Source: Pelomonas sp. Root1444 (lineage in GTDB: Bacteria; Pseudomonadota; Gammaproteobacteria; Burkholderiales; Burkholderiaceae_C). From it: a stretch of 64,000 nt of DNA. Positions 17,493 to 25,356 of this stretch are shown one piece after another (within the stretch, counting starts at the first letter, position 1; each line of letters begins with the position of its first letter). The stretch covers positions 1,113,701-1,177,700 of the forward strand of contig NZ_LMFP01000003.1 of the NCBI RefSeq assembly GCF_001426885.1. The letters run 5' to 3'. The translations under genes were made by a program, and so were the position numbers. Below the pieces are notes generated by a model. The model was not told the origin of the DNA, did no database searches, and worked only from the letters and a program-made list of their open reading frames with translations.

Positions 17493-18943
17493 GTGGGGCG
17501 CGGCGTGGCGCTTTCCGGCTGCGTGAAGGCTCGCACGGTCTTGTCCAGCATCGAGAAGAGGATTTCGATACCGTAGCCGAAGATGAACGGCACGAACAGC
17601 GGCGGCAGGCTCTTGCTCACTTCGTTGCCCGGCGCCAGCATGCTGCCGAACACGCCGGCGATGGCACCCAGCACGATGCGCACGACGCTGATGCTGACCG
17701 ACACCGGCACGTAGGTGTGCTCGCGCAGCTGCGTGGTCAGCGCGCGCAGGATGAAGGTCAGTGCGCCCAGCACGCCCAAGGCCATCGCGATCAGGTAGGC
17801 ACTGATGTTGGCGGCGATCAGCCTCACTTCGACGACGATGTTGCGGAAGTTGTCGGCCTGCTTGGCGCGCTTCTCGGCTTCAAGTTGCCCGATATCGCGC
17901 CGCAGGACGTTGCGCGCGGACCAGGCCGAGTAGCTGCGGTCCACCGCCTGTGCCTTCGCGGCGTCGCCGGAAAGGGCGTTGCCCGCTTCGGCCCGGGCGA
18001 GTTCAGCCTTCTTGAGTTCGATGTCCTTGTCTATCCTCGCGGTGCCTTGCGGGTCCACCTTCGGTCGGTCCACTGGACAGAAGAATCGCAGCGGCTTCTG
18101 TTCGCACACCTCGCAGGCTCGCCCGTGCCACTGCGTCAGCAACTGCTCCACCGGGCGCCACAGCTCCAGCAGCTTCGCCATCTCCGCCTCGAATTCGTGG
18201 CCCATCAGCTCCTTGTCCAGCACTTCGCTGCGCAGCGCCCGCGCCTCGCCGTTGAGGGTGCTGAGCAGGTTCTGGTCCGCAGGTGTTTTCGCCCGCGCGG
18301 GCAGCGTCATACCCATGTCGAGGAAGAGGCCCGTGCAGGTGCCGAGTTCACATATCCGCCGCATCTTCTCCTCGAGCCTCGCGTTGGCACGCTGCAGTGC
18401 AGCGTCGTTTTGCTCCTGGCGCTCGACGAGCTTCGTCTTCTGCGTTTCGAGCTCGGCGGCGCGGCGGGTGAGCTCATCGCCTGCGACCCAGAACGCCTGC
18501 AGGATCAGGCACAGGCTGAACACGGCCACCGCTGCGGCGGCATGAAATGACGTGCCGGTGAACAGCGACGCCGGGAAACGCAGCCCGTTGAGGTACTGCG
18601 ATGAGCGGATGGAGTGGGCGCTCAATGGCGCGATGTCGACCGCGAAGGCGTCGTAGCTGGTCCAGAAGGCTGTCAGCTGGGCGGCGCTGGGCTCCTGCCC
18701 GGCGGCGCGCACGGTGCGCAGAACCTCCGCCGCCGTCATCAGCCTCTCGACCTTGTCCGCCTTGACGCTGCGGCGGCTCTGGGCGGCGAATGCCATCAGC
18801 AGCTGAACGTCGTCGAGGGCGCCGCCGACCGGGTCCGCCGCGTGGATGGGGCTGTCATTGCGGCCATCGCACGCCGGCAGCCGCAGGGCCAGGCAGGCCC
18901 AGGCCGCACGCGCACGTTCCGTCAGCCAGTCGGCGAAGCTCAT
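17489..18943 (-). CDS. Large membrane protein of unknown function with coiled coil and CxxC motif
   Basis: 484 residues. Predicted membrane helices at about 133-154, 380-402, 416-437 and 447-466. Between the first and second lies a 225-residue soluble region that begins as a coiled coil (about 155-197), carries CxxxxC (198/203) and CEVC plus FCPV (277, 280, 289), which could bind metal, and has a second helical stretch (about 305-365). The N-terminal 130 residues are soluble. No family recognised. The overlapping 4-bp coupling to an exported amidohydrolase is the only clue to function. Confidence 0.7.
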   Translation of the reverse strand: MSFADWLTERARAAWACLALRLPACDGRNDSPIHAADPVGGALDDVQLLMAFAAQSRRSVKADKVERLMTAAEVLRTVRAAGQEPSAAQLTAFWTSYDAFAVDIAPLSAHSIRSSQYLNGLRFPASLFTGTSFHAAAAVAVFSLCLILQAFWVAGDELTRRAAELETQKTKLVERQEQNDAALQRANARLEEKMRRICELGTCTGLFLDMGMTLPARAKTPADQNLLSTLNGEARALRSEVLDKELMGHEFEAEMAKLLELWRPVEQLLTQWHGRACEVCEQKPLRFFCPVDRPKVDPQGTARIDKDIELKKAELARAEAGNALSGDAAKAQAVDRSYSAWSARNVLRRDIGQLEAEKRAKQADNFRNIVVEVRLIAANISAYLIAMALGVLGALTFILRALTTQLREHTYVPVSVSISVVRIVLGAIAGVFGSMLAPGNEVSKSLPPLFVPFIFGYGIEILFSMLDKTVRAFTQPESATPRPT

Positions 18944-19032
18944 GGGTTTCTCCCGCGGTGGGCCCGACTCTGCGGGAGCCGGACCGCCCGGTCATCCCCA
19001 GTTCTGTCGACCTCGCGGTGCCCGGGATGGCG

Positions 19033-19878
19033 TCAGACGGCCCGTTCCGCGGCGGCGATGAGCCGGCTGATGCGAGATACCGACAGGCCCAGCTGGGCGG
19101 CCAGCTCCGTCATGGCGACGCCACCCTGGGTGTGTGCCAGCCACAGCGCCTGCTCGCGGATGCCGCCGGCGCGCTTCAGCCACTCGGCCCAGCTGGTGCG
19201 GGCGACGCGCCGGGGTGCGACGGCGGCGGCGCGCATGCGGCGGGCGAATTCGGCGTCGCCGAGGAAGATCTGCTCGCGCAGCCGGCCCGGGAAGAGCTGC
19301 AGCCCCGGTTCGGACGCGACGAGGCGGGCATAGCGGTCACCGGCCAGCCGATGCTGGGCGGCCGTCACCGCCGGGCGGCCCAGCAGGTGGCCATGCAGGC
19401 CATCGACGTCCAGCCACTCGGGCGCTGCCTCCAGGCCTGCCAGTGCGCGAAAGCTCGAGCCGGCCCAGCCGGCCGCGCCGCGCGCCAGGCCTTCGCGCAC
19501 CGGGTTCAGGTCCACCCAGCGGCAGGCGTCCAGCAGATGGCGCTCGCGGTCCACCAGCACGGCGTGGAAGCGCCCCTGGAACAGCGGTCCGCTGAAGCCA
19601 TGGCGGCGCTGGCGGTGCTGGGTGTAGACGCCGTTCACGTGGCGCATCAGCTGCGACAGGTTGGCCCGGCGCGTGAACAGCAGCAGGTCGTAGTGCTCCG
19701 GCATCAGCGCGTAGGCCAGCGCCTGGGCGTCGAAACGGTGCAGCGCCTGGGCCAGCAGCGCACGCATCTCAGCGCGGTCGGTTTCGTCGGCAAAAGCCGG
19801 CCGGCCGCTCTCGAACGGGCAGTGGGCGCCGATCAGGTAGACCGCGCCGGCAATCTCGAGTCGAGCAGGCCGGGCCAT
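19033..19878 (-). CDS. REP-associated tyrosine transposase-like protein (RAYT, Y1 family)
   Basis: 281 residues. The Y1/IS200-like fold is recognisable: a MPEHYDLLLF strand, the helix NGVYTQHRQRRHGFSGPLFQGRF with candidate catalytic Tyr85, and VDLNPVREGL. The usual HUH metal motif (H-x-H) reads H62-Y-D64, so the second histidine is replaced by aspartate. A C-terminal extension (about 225-281) contains a helix-turn-helix (MTELAAQLGLSVSRISRLIAAAE), as in many RAYTs. No IS ends or target duplications are visible beside it. It is likely a domesticated single-copy RAYT rather than a mobile IS; whether it is active is unknown. Confidence 0.85.
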   Translation of the reverse strand: MARPARLEIAGAVYLIGAHCPFESGRPAFADETDRAEMRALLAQALHRFDAQALAYALMPEHYDLLLFTRRANLSQLMRHVNGVYTQHRQRRHGFSGPLFQGRFHAVLVDRERHLLDACRWVDLNPVREGLARGAAGWAGSSFRALAGLEAAPEWLDVDGLHGHLLGRPAVTAAQHRLAGDRYARLVASEPGLQLFPGRLREQIFLGDAEFARRMRAAAVAPRRVARTSWAEWLKRAGGIREQALWLAHTQGGVAMTELAAQLGLSVSRISRLIAAAERAV

Positions 19879-19944
19879 GCGCGGACCTTAGGGCCAGCGG
19901 CCATGAATGGCAAGATGGCGGACCGCCGGCCGTCATTTCCGCCC

Positions 19945-20184
19945 ATGAAAACCCACCAGATCGAAATCCAGAAGTTCAAGGCCGCGTCCGCCAACCAGCA
20001 CGGCCAGATCCTTTTCAAGGTGGACGCCCTCGTGGCGCCCAAGACGCCCATCGACGGCATCGAGCCCAGCAGCATCCTGCTGATGACCGAGCAAAACGCC
20101 CGCGTGCTGATGGCCTTGCTGAAGGTGCAGCTCGCCGAAGTCGACAGCAAGAAACCCAAGAGCCGCCACGGCCGCCACGGTTGA
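19945..20184 (+). CDS. Small conserved hypothetical protein (79 aa)
   Basis: Begins MKTHQIEIQKFKAASANQHG and ends in a basic tail (KKPKSRHGRHG). Hydrophilic, mixed alpha/beta, no signal or catalytic motif. Lies just upstream of a UPF0149 gene on the same strand, 23 bp apart, so the two may be co-transcribed. Divergent from the RAYT gene. I think I have seen similar short proteins in Burkholderiales genomes, but I cannot assign a function. Confidence 0.65.
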   Translation: MKTHQIEIQKFKAASANQHGQILFKVDALVAPKTPIDGIEPSSILLMTEQNARVLMALLKVQLAEVDSKKPKSRHGRHG

Positions 20185-20207
20185 ACTCAAAAACAAAGGA
20201 CGATGCC

Positions 20208-20819
20208 TTGCAGTACCCCCAATACAACCCCGCCTCCGACAACCGCCCGCTGTCGGACGACGAGATCAACGACCTCGATGAGCTGCTGGCCGCCCTGCCG
20301 ACCGACGCCGCCATGAACGTCGAGGCGCTGGACGGCTACCTCGCCGGCCTGCTGCTGACGCCGGGCCGCCGCCTGGCCGACCTGCCGGGCGAGGCCTGGC
20401 TGCCCCTCATCTGGGGTGGGGACGGCGAGCCCGACCCGGCGCCCTTCGCCAGCGGCAAGCAGCGCAAGAAGGTCACCCTGCTGGTGCTGCGGCACCTCCA
20501 TTCCATCGCCATCGCCTGGGCCGAGCGCCCGCAGGCCTGGGAACCCATCTTCAGCTTTGCCGAGGGCGAGGACGAGGACACCGAGTACGCCGACGCCGAG
20601 GACTGGGCCGCCGGCTTCCTGGTGGCCGTGAGCCTGGCACCCGAGGCCTGGGGCCCACGGTTCGACGGCGAGGCGACCGCCCCGCTGCTGGCGCCGATCG
20701 CGGCGCTGGGCGCGGAGGACGGCGGCCTGGCCGACGCCACCGCGGCGGAGCGGGATGCCGCCAGCCGCGCGATTCCTGACGCCATGCTGGCGTTGTGGGC
20801 GCTGCACCAGAAAGCCTGA
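20208..20819 (+). CDS. UPF0149 (YecA/YgfB-like) family protein
   Basis: 203 residues with the UPF0149 layout: PLSDDEINDLDELLAALP, MNVEALDGYLAGLLLTPG and WAAGFLVAVSL. An all-helical cytoplasmic protein; the C-terminal SEC-C zinc motif seen in some members is absent. The start is placed at TTG 20208 because AAAGGA lies seven bases upstream; a TTG at 20181, overlapping the preceding stop, would add nine residues and lacks a ribosome-binding site. Confidence 0.8.
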   Translation: MQYPQYNPASDNRPLSDDEINDLDELLAALPTDAAMNVEALDGYLAGLLLTPGRRLADLPGEAWLPLIWGGDGEPDPAPFASGKQRKKVTLLVLRHLHSIAIAWAERPQAWEPIFSFAEGEDEDTEYADAEDWAAGFLVAVSLAPEAWGPRFDGEATAPLLAPIAALGAEDGGLADATAAERDAASRAIPDAMLALWALHQKA

Positions 20820-20864
20820 CATCCACCGGTGGCCGCAGACGCGGGTTTAGGTCACACTCAAGCC

Positions 20865-21176
20865 ATGGTTCACACCCTGCTCGCCGTCGCCGGCCTGGTC
20901 GTCTGCCTTGTGCTGGCGCTGCACATGGCCCTGCCCTACCGCATCCGCGCCCGGGTCGACGCGACTTTGGCGCGCGTGGGCGCCTGGCTGCAGGGCCAGG
21001 CCAGCCGCGCCACCGGCTGGCGCCGCCGCCAGCGCCAGACCCGCGCCGCAGCACTGGAGGCGGAGCGCGTCATCCGCCGCGCCCGCGAATCAGCGCAGAA
21101 AAGCCGGGTGGACGGCGAATGGGACGGCAACGTCTACCGCCCCAAGAACTTCGACAAGCCGAAGAAGCCTCACTGA
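20865..21176 (+). CDS. Hypothetical single-pass membrane protein (103 aa)
   Basis: Begins MVHTLLAVAGLVVCLVLALHM, one clear transmembrane helix, followed by a strongly basic helical tail (about 15 Arg) and a C-terminus VYRPKNFDKPKKPH. Function unknown; the topology suggests an inner-membrane anchor with a cytoplasmic basic tail. It overlaps the convergent ABC exporter gene by 7 bp. Start chosen at the ATG that places the helix at the N-terminus. Confidence 0.65.
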   Translation: MVHTLLAVAGLVVCLVLALHMALPYRIRARVDATLARVGAWLQGQASRATGWRRRQRQTRAAALEAERVIRRARESAQKSRVDGEWDGNVYRPKNFDKPKKPH

Positions 21177-22978
21177 TCGCCCGACGACTGCTGCAGCCGC
21201 CACATCTCGGCATAGCGCCCGCCGCGGGCCAGCAGCACGTCGTGCCGGCCGCGCTCGATGATGCGGCCCTGCTCCAGCACCAGGATCTCGTGCGCATCCA
21301 CCACCGTCGACAGCCGGTGCGCGATGACCAGCACGGTCTTGTTCTGCCCGACCGCCTCCAGCTCGGCCTGGATGGCGCGCTCGTTGGTGGAGTCCAGCGC
21401 CGAGGTGGCCTCGTCGAAGATGAGGATGGGCGGGTTCTTCAGCAGCGTGCGGGCGATGGCCACGCGCTGCTTCTCGCCGCCTGACAGCTTCAGGCCGCGC
21501 TCGCCGACCATGGTGTCGTAGCCCAGCGGCGTGGCGCTGATGAAGCCGTGGATGTGGGCCGCGCGCGCCGCCGCCTCGACTTCTTCCTTGCCGGCACCGG
21601 GCCGGCCGTAGGCGATGTTGTAGGCCACCGTGTCGTTGAAGAGCACGGTGTCCTGCGGCACGATGCCGATAGCGCGGCGCAGGCTGGATTGCGTGACGGC
21701 GCGGATGTCCTGGCCGTCGATGCGGATCTGGCCGCCATCGATGTCGTAGAAGCGGTAGAGCAGCCGCGCCAGCGTGCTCTTGCCCGAGCCACTGGGGCCG
21801 ACGACGGCGACCTTCTTCCCGGCCGGGATCTCGAAGCTGACGCCGTGCAGGATGGGCCGCACCGGGTCGTAGGCGAAGCGCACGTCGTCGAACACCACGG
21901 CGCCGCCGCGCACCTGCAGCTCGGTCGCATCCGGCAGGTCGGCGATCTCGCGCTCGCGGTCCAGCAGCAGGAACATCTTCTCGATGTCGGTCAGCGCCTG
22001 CTTGATCTCGCGGTAGACCACGCCGAGGAAGTTCAGCGGGATGTAGAGCTGGATCATGAAGGCGTTGACCATCACCAGGTCGCCCAGGCTCATGTGGCCG
22101 TCCACGACGCCCTGCGTGGCGCGCCACAGCATCAGCACCAGTGCCGTGGCGATGATGAGCTGCTGGCCGGTGTTCAGCAGCGACAGCGTGGTCTGGCTCT
22201 TGAGCTGGGCGCGGCGCAGCTTCTCCAGGCTCTCGTCGTAGCGCGCCGACTCGAAGCCCTCGTTGTTGAAATACTTGACCGTCTCGTAGTTCAGCAGCGA
22301 GTCGATGGCCTTGCTGTGGGCGACGGAATCCAGCTCGTTGAGCGTCTTGCGGAACTTGGTACGCCACTCGGTGACGACGACGGTGAAGCTGATGTAGACC
22401 ACCAGCGCCGCGACGGTGATGCCGGCGAACCAGACATCGAACTTGACGCCCAGCAGCGTCAGCACCAGCACCACCTCGATCAGCGTCGGCACGATGCTGT
22501 AGAGCGAATAGCTGATCAGCGAGTGCACGGCGCGCGTGCCGCGTTCGATGTCGCGCGTCATGCCACCGGTCTGTCGCTCCAGGTGGAAGCGCAGGCTCAG
22601 GTCATGGAGATGGCGGAACACCTGCAGCGAGATGCTGCGCGCCGTGCCCTCGGTGGCCTTGGCGAAGATCAGCTCGCGGGCTTCGGTGAACAGCGAGGTG
22701 GACAACCGCAGCGCCCCATAGGCCACCAGCAGGCCCAGCGGCACGACCAGCAGAGCCTGCGGCTGGCCGGGCTTGAGGTCCAGGCGGTCGACCAGGTTCT
22801 TCAGCAGCAGCGGCACGCCGACATTGCTGAGCTTGGCGCCCACCATGAAGGCCAGCGCCAGGCCGACGCGCCAGCGGTAGCGCCACAGGTAGGGCAGCAG
22901 GCGGCCGACGGTACCCCAGTCGCCACGGGCGCTGCTGGCAGGGGCGGGCTCGGGAAGGCGGGCGGCAAGTGAACGCAT
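21170..22978 (-). CDS. ABCB7/Atm1-type ABC exporter (permease-ATPase fusion)
   Basis: 602 residues. N-terminal six-helix exporter domain (about 25-340) with the family stretch SISLQVFRHLHDLSLRFHLERQTGG and NYETVKYFNNE, then an ATPase domain with Walker A GPSGSGKST, signature LSGGEKQR, Walker B ILIFDEATS and H-loop AHRLST. The NYETVKYF sequence is characteristic of Atm1/HMT1 relatives, which export glutathione-linked sulfur or metal conjugates. Works as a homodimer. The start at 22978 (MRSLAARLPEP) is preferred over an upstream in-frame start that would add 42 low-complexity residues. Confidence 0.92.
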   Translation of the reverse strand: MRSLAARLPEPAPASSARGDWGTVGRLLPYLWRYRWRVGLALAFMVGAKLSNVGVPLLLKNLVDRLDLKPGQPQALLVVPLGLLVAYGALRLSTSLFTEARELIFAKATEGTARSISLQVFRHLHDLSLRFHLERQTGGMTRDIERGTRAVHSLISYSLYSIVPTLIEVVLVLTLLGVKFDVWFAGITVAALVVYISFTVVVTEWRTKFRKTLNELDSVAHSKAIDSLLNYETVKYFNNEGFESARYDESLEKLRRAQLKSQTTLSLLNTGQQLIIATALVLMLWRATQGVVDGHMSLGDLVMVNAFMIQLYIPLNFLGVVYREIKQALTDIEKMFLLLDREREIADLPDATELQVRGGAVVFDDVRFAYDPVRPILHGVSFEIPAGKKVAVVGPSGSGKSTLARLLYRFYDIDGGQIRIDGQDIRAVTQSSLRRAIGIVPQDTVLFNDTVAYNIAYGRPGAGKEEVEAAARAAHIHGFISATPLGYDTMVGERGLKLSGGEKQRVAIARTLLKNPPILIFDEATSALDSTNERAIQAELEAVGQNKTVLVIAHRLSTVVDAHEILVLEQGRIIERGRHDVLLARGGRYAEMWRLQQSSGDQ

Positions 22979-23145
22979 GCGGGCATTGTCCCGCCCCGCC
23001 TTCGGCGGCGCGGCAGGCGGGGTACTGGCATGACGCACCGGCGCTTGCCATGACGCAGCGCAAGTGGCGCGCGCGCCCGCGCTCCTATGCTGGGCCGGCA
23101 CCAAAACCGGGACGGCGGGTTTGCCACCCCGCCTGAAAGGGCTTC

Positions 23146-24758
23146 ATGCGCAACAACCTGCCGGTGACCCAGAACGGGTACGCCCTGACCCCCGACCAGA
23201 CCCTGATCTCCATCACGGACCTCAAGGGTCGCATCACCTATTGCAACCCCAGCTTCGTGGCCGTGAGCGGCTTCACGCAGGCCGAGTTGCTGGGCCAGCC
23301 GCACAACATCGTGCGCCACCCGGACATGCCGGAGGAAGCCTTCCGCGACCTGTGGGCCACCATCGAGGCCGGCCTGCCCTGGAGCGCCCTCGTCAAGAAC
23401 CGCCGCAAGAACGGCGACTTCTACTGGGTGCGCGCCAACGCGACCCCGTGCGCAACGGCGAGCGCACGGTGGGCTATCTGTCGGTGCGCACACCGCCGAG
23501 CGAGATGGAGGTGTGCCAGTTCGAGCAGCTCTACGCGACGATGCGTGCCGAGGCGGCGACGGGCCGGCGGGTCCATGTGCTCAGGCGTGGCGTGGTCAGG
23601 CGCAACGATGTCTTGGGCCGCATGGCGGGCTGGCTGAGGCCGGAGCTGCGGGGGCAGGTCGTCGCGCTGTCCGCCGTGGCCGCAGCCGGCCCGGTGCTTG
23701 CAGCCTGGGCCGGCGCCCCCGGTTGGGCACTGGTGCTGGCCGCCGCGGCCAGCGCCGCCGTGGCGAGCGTCGGCGTCATGGCCCGCGCGGTCAGGCCGTT
23801 GCGGCAGGTGGTCGCCACCGCCAACCTGCTGGCGGGCGGCGACCTGACCCGGCCAGTCGAGATCAGTGGCCGTGGCGAGATCGGCGAGCTTCAGCTGGCC
23901 CTGGCGCAGCTGACGGTGTCGATGCGCACGGTCGTGCGCGACGTCCGCCAGGAAGTGGCCCATCTGCAGGAGGGCGCCCGGGAGAGCGCGGCCGGCAATC
24001 AGGATCTGTCGTCCCGCACGGAGTCCCAGGCCACCAGCCTGGAGCAGACCGCCGCGGCGATGGACGAGATCGGCGGGACCGTGCGACAGACCTCGGACCT
24101 GGCCAGCGAGGGCGCCCGGTCCGCCCACGACACCACCGCCCTGGCGCAGCGCAGCCAGGAAGCGGTGCACGGCGTGGCGAGCACCATGCACGAGATCGCG
24201 GACTCGTCGCGCCGCATCGGCGACATCATCCAGGTCATCGAAGGCGTGGCCTTTCAGACCAACATCCTGGCGCTGAACGCGGCCGTGGAGGCGGCGCGTG
24301 CGGGTGAGCAGGGCCGGGGTTTTGCGGTGGTGGCCGCCGAAGTGCGGGCGCTGGCCCAGCGCACCAGCGCCGCCGCCAAGGAGATCCGCAGCCTCATCGA
24401 GGACTCGCGCCAACGTGTCACCACCGGCGGCGAGCGCGCCGACGACGCCCGGGTGCGCATGGACGAGGTGATGGGCGCGGTCTCGCGCCTCAGCCGCGTG
24501 CTCGAGCAGATCGACAGCGCCGCGCGCGAGCAGTCCGTCGGCGTCGGCCAGGTCGGCGAGGCGGTCCAGCAGCTGGACTCGCTCACCCAGCAGAATGCCG
24601 CCATGGTGGAGGAACTGGCTGCCTCGGCCAGCGAGCTGAACGGCCAGGTCGCCCGGGTCCATGACACCATCCGCGTGTTCCGCCTCACCGCGCAGGACAA
24701 GAGCCTGGCCGAGACCGACGCCGTCGGATTGCGCCGGGACGCCAGCCGGGCGGCCTGA
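23146..24758 (+). pseudogene. PAS-domain methyl-accepting chemotaxis protein (Aer-like), single-base frameshift
   Basis: The N-terminal PAS domain (MRNNLPVTQNGYALTPDQTL... to DFYWVRANATP) is read in one frame from 23146 and the rest, from RNGERTVGYLSVRTPPS to the end, in another. The break is at 23445-23450 (ACCCCGTGCG); adding one base restores a 537-residue protein with PAS (1-110), two hydrophobic segments (about 170-210), a HAMP region and the MCP signalling hairpin (GVAFQTNILALNAAVEAARAGEQGRGFAVVA). Aer-type receptors sense redox through FAD in PAS. Either a recent inactivating deletion or a sequencing error: both halves otherwise look fully conserved. Confidence 0.85.
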
Positions 24759-24803
24759 CACCCCACGCCTGCGTGGCGCGCGCTGCGCGGGGACAATGGG
24801 GTC

Positions 24804-25205
24804 ATGGATTCAACCGCCTCCCCCTCCCTGTCCGGCACCGACCGTCAACTGGTCTTGCGTGTCATGCCCATGCCGGCCGACGCCAATGCCAACGGCGACG
24901 TCTTCGGCGGCTGGATCATGGCCCAGGTGGACATTGCCGGCTCCATCATGCCGGCGCGCATCTCGCGAGGCCGGGTCGCGACCGTGGCCGTCAACGAGTT
25001 CGTCTTCAAGCAGCCGGTGTCCATCGGCGACCTGCTGAGCTTCTACGCGACCGTGACCCGCGTGGGCCGCACGTCCGTCACCGTGCATGTCGAGGTGATG
25101 GCCGAGCGTGACCCCGAGAACCTGCACGTGGTGAAGGTGACCGAGGCCAACCTGACCTTCGTGGCCATCGACCGCGAAGGCAAGCCCAGGCCGATTACGG
25201 TCTAG
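24804..25205 (+). CDS. Acyl-CoA thioesterase, YciA-like hotdog family
   Basis: 133 residues. The hotdog fold signature NANGDVFGGWIMAQVDIAGSIMPARIS with the catalytic Asp in QVD, then VAVNEFVFKQPVSIGDLLSFYATVTRVGRTSVTVHVEV, matches YciA/BACH-type acyl-CoA hydrolases. Cytoplasmic, hydrolyses fatty acyl-CoAs to free acids. Same strand as the chemoreceptor (45 bp downstream) but functionally unrelated; ends next to a dispersed intergenic repeat. Confidence 0.9.
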   Translation: MDSTASPSLSGTDRQLVLRVMPMPADANANGDVFGGWIMAQVDIAGSIMPARISRGRVATVAVNEFVFKQPVSIGDLLSFYATVTRVGRTSVTVHVEVMAERDPENLHVVKVTEANLTFVAIDREGKPRPITV

Positions 25206-25213
25206 CCTGGGCT

Positions 25214-25356
25214 CGCGGGCCGAGCGCCGGGCCGTCCCAAGCCGGCCCGCCTTGGGCGATGTGCATGCGGCTCAATGCCGCATGCATCGCCGTCCCCTCG
25301 GGGGACCGGCTGGGCTCGTCCGCGTTCAGCGGAGCGAGCCCGGACGAGGGGCTTCA
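25214..25356 (+). repeat. Dispersed hairpin-rich 3'-end element, copy A
   Basis: About 143 bp. Head CGCGGGCCGAGCGCC, a long hairpin (GCATGCGGC-TCAAT-GCCGCATGC inside GGCGATG/ATCGCC), a short hairpin GTCCCC-TCG-GGGGAC, a third hairpin with loop GTTCA between CCGC and GCGG, and tail GGACGAGGGGCTTCA. The tail's TCA is the stop codon (read on the minus strand) of the rhamnogalacturonan lyase gene. It fills the gap between that gene and the convergent thioesterase. Related copies lie at 41536, 47351 and 50437. Confidence 0.85.

Noticed and set aside
19033-19878. Insertion sequence with ends
   Set aside because: No terminal hairpins or target tetranucleotide pair could be seen flanking the transposase-like gene; annotated as a lone RAYT instead.
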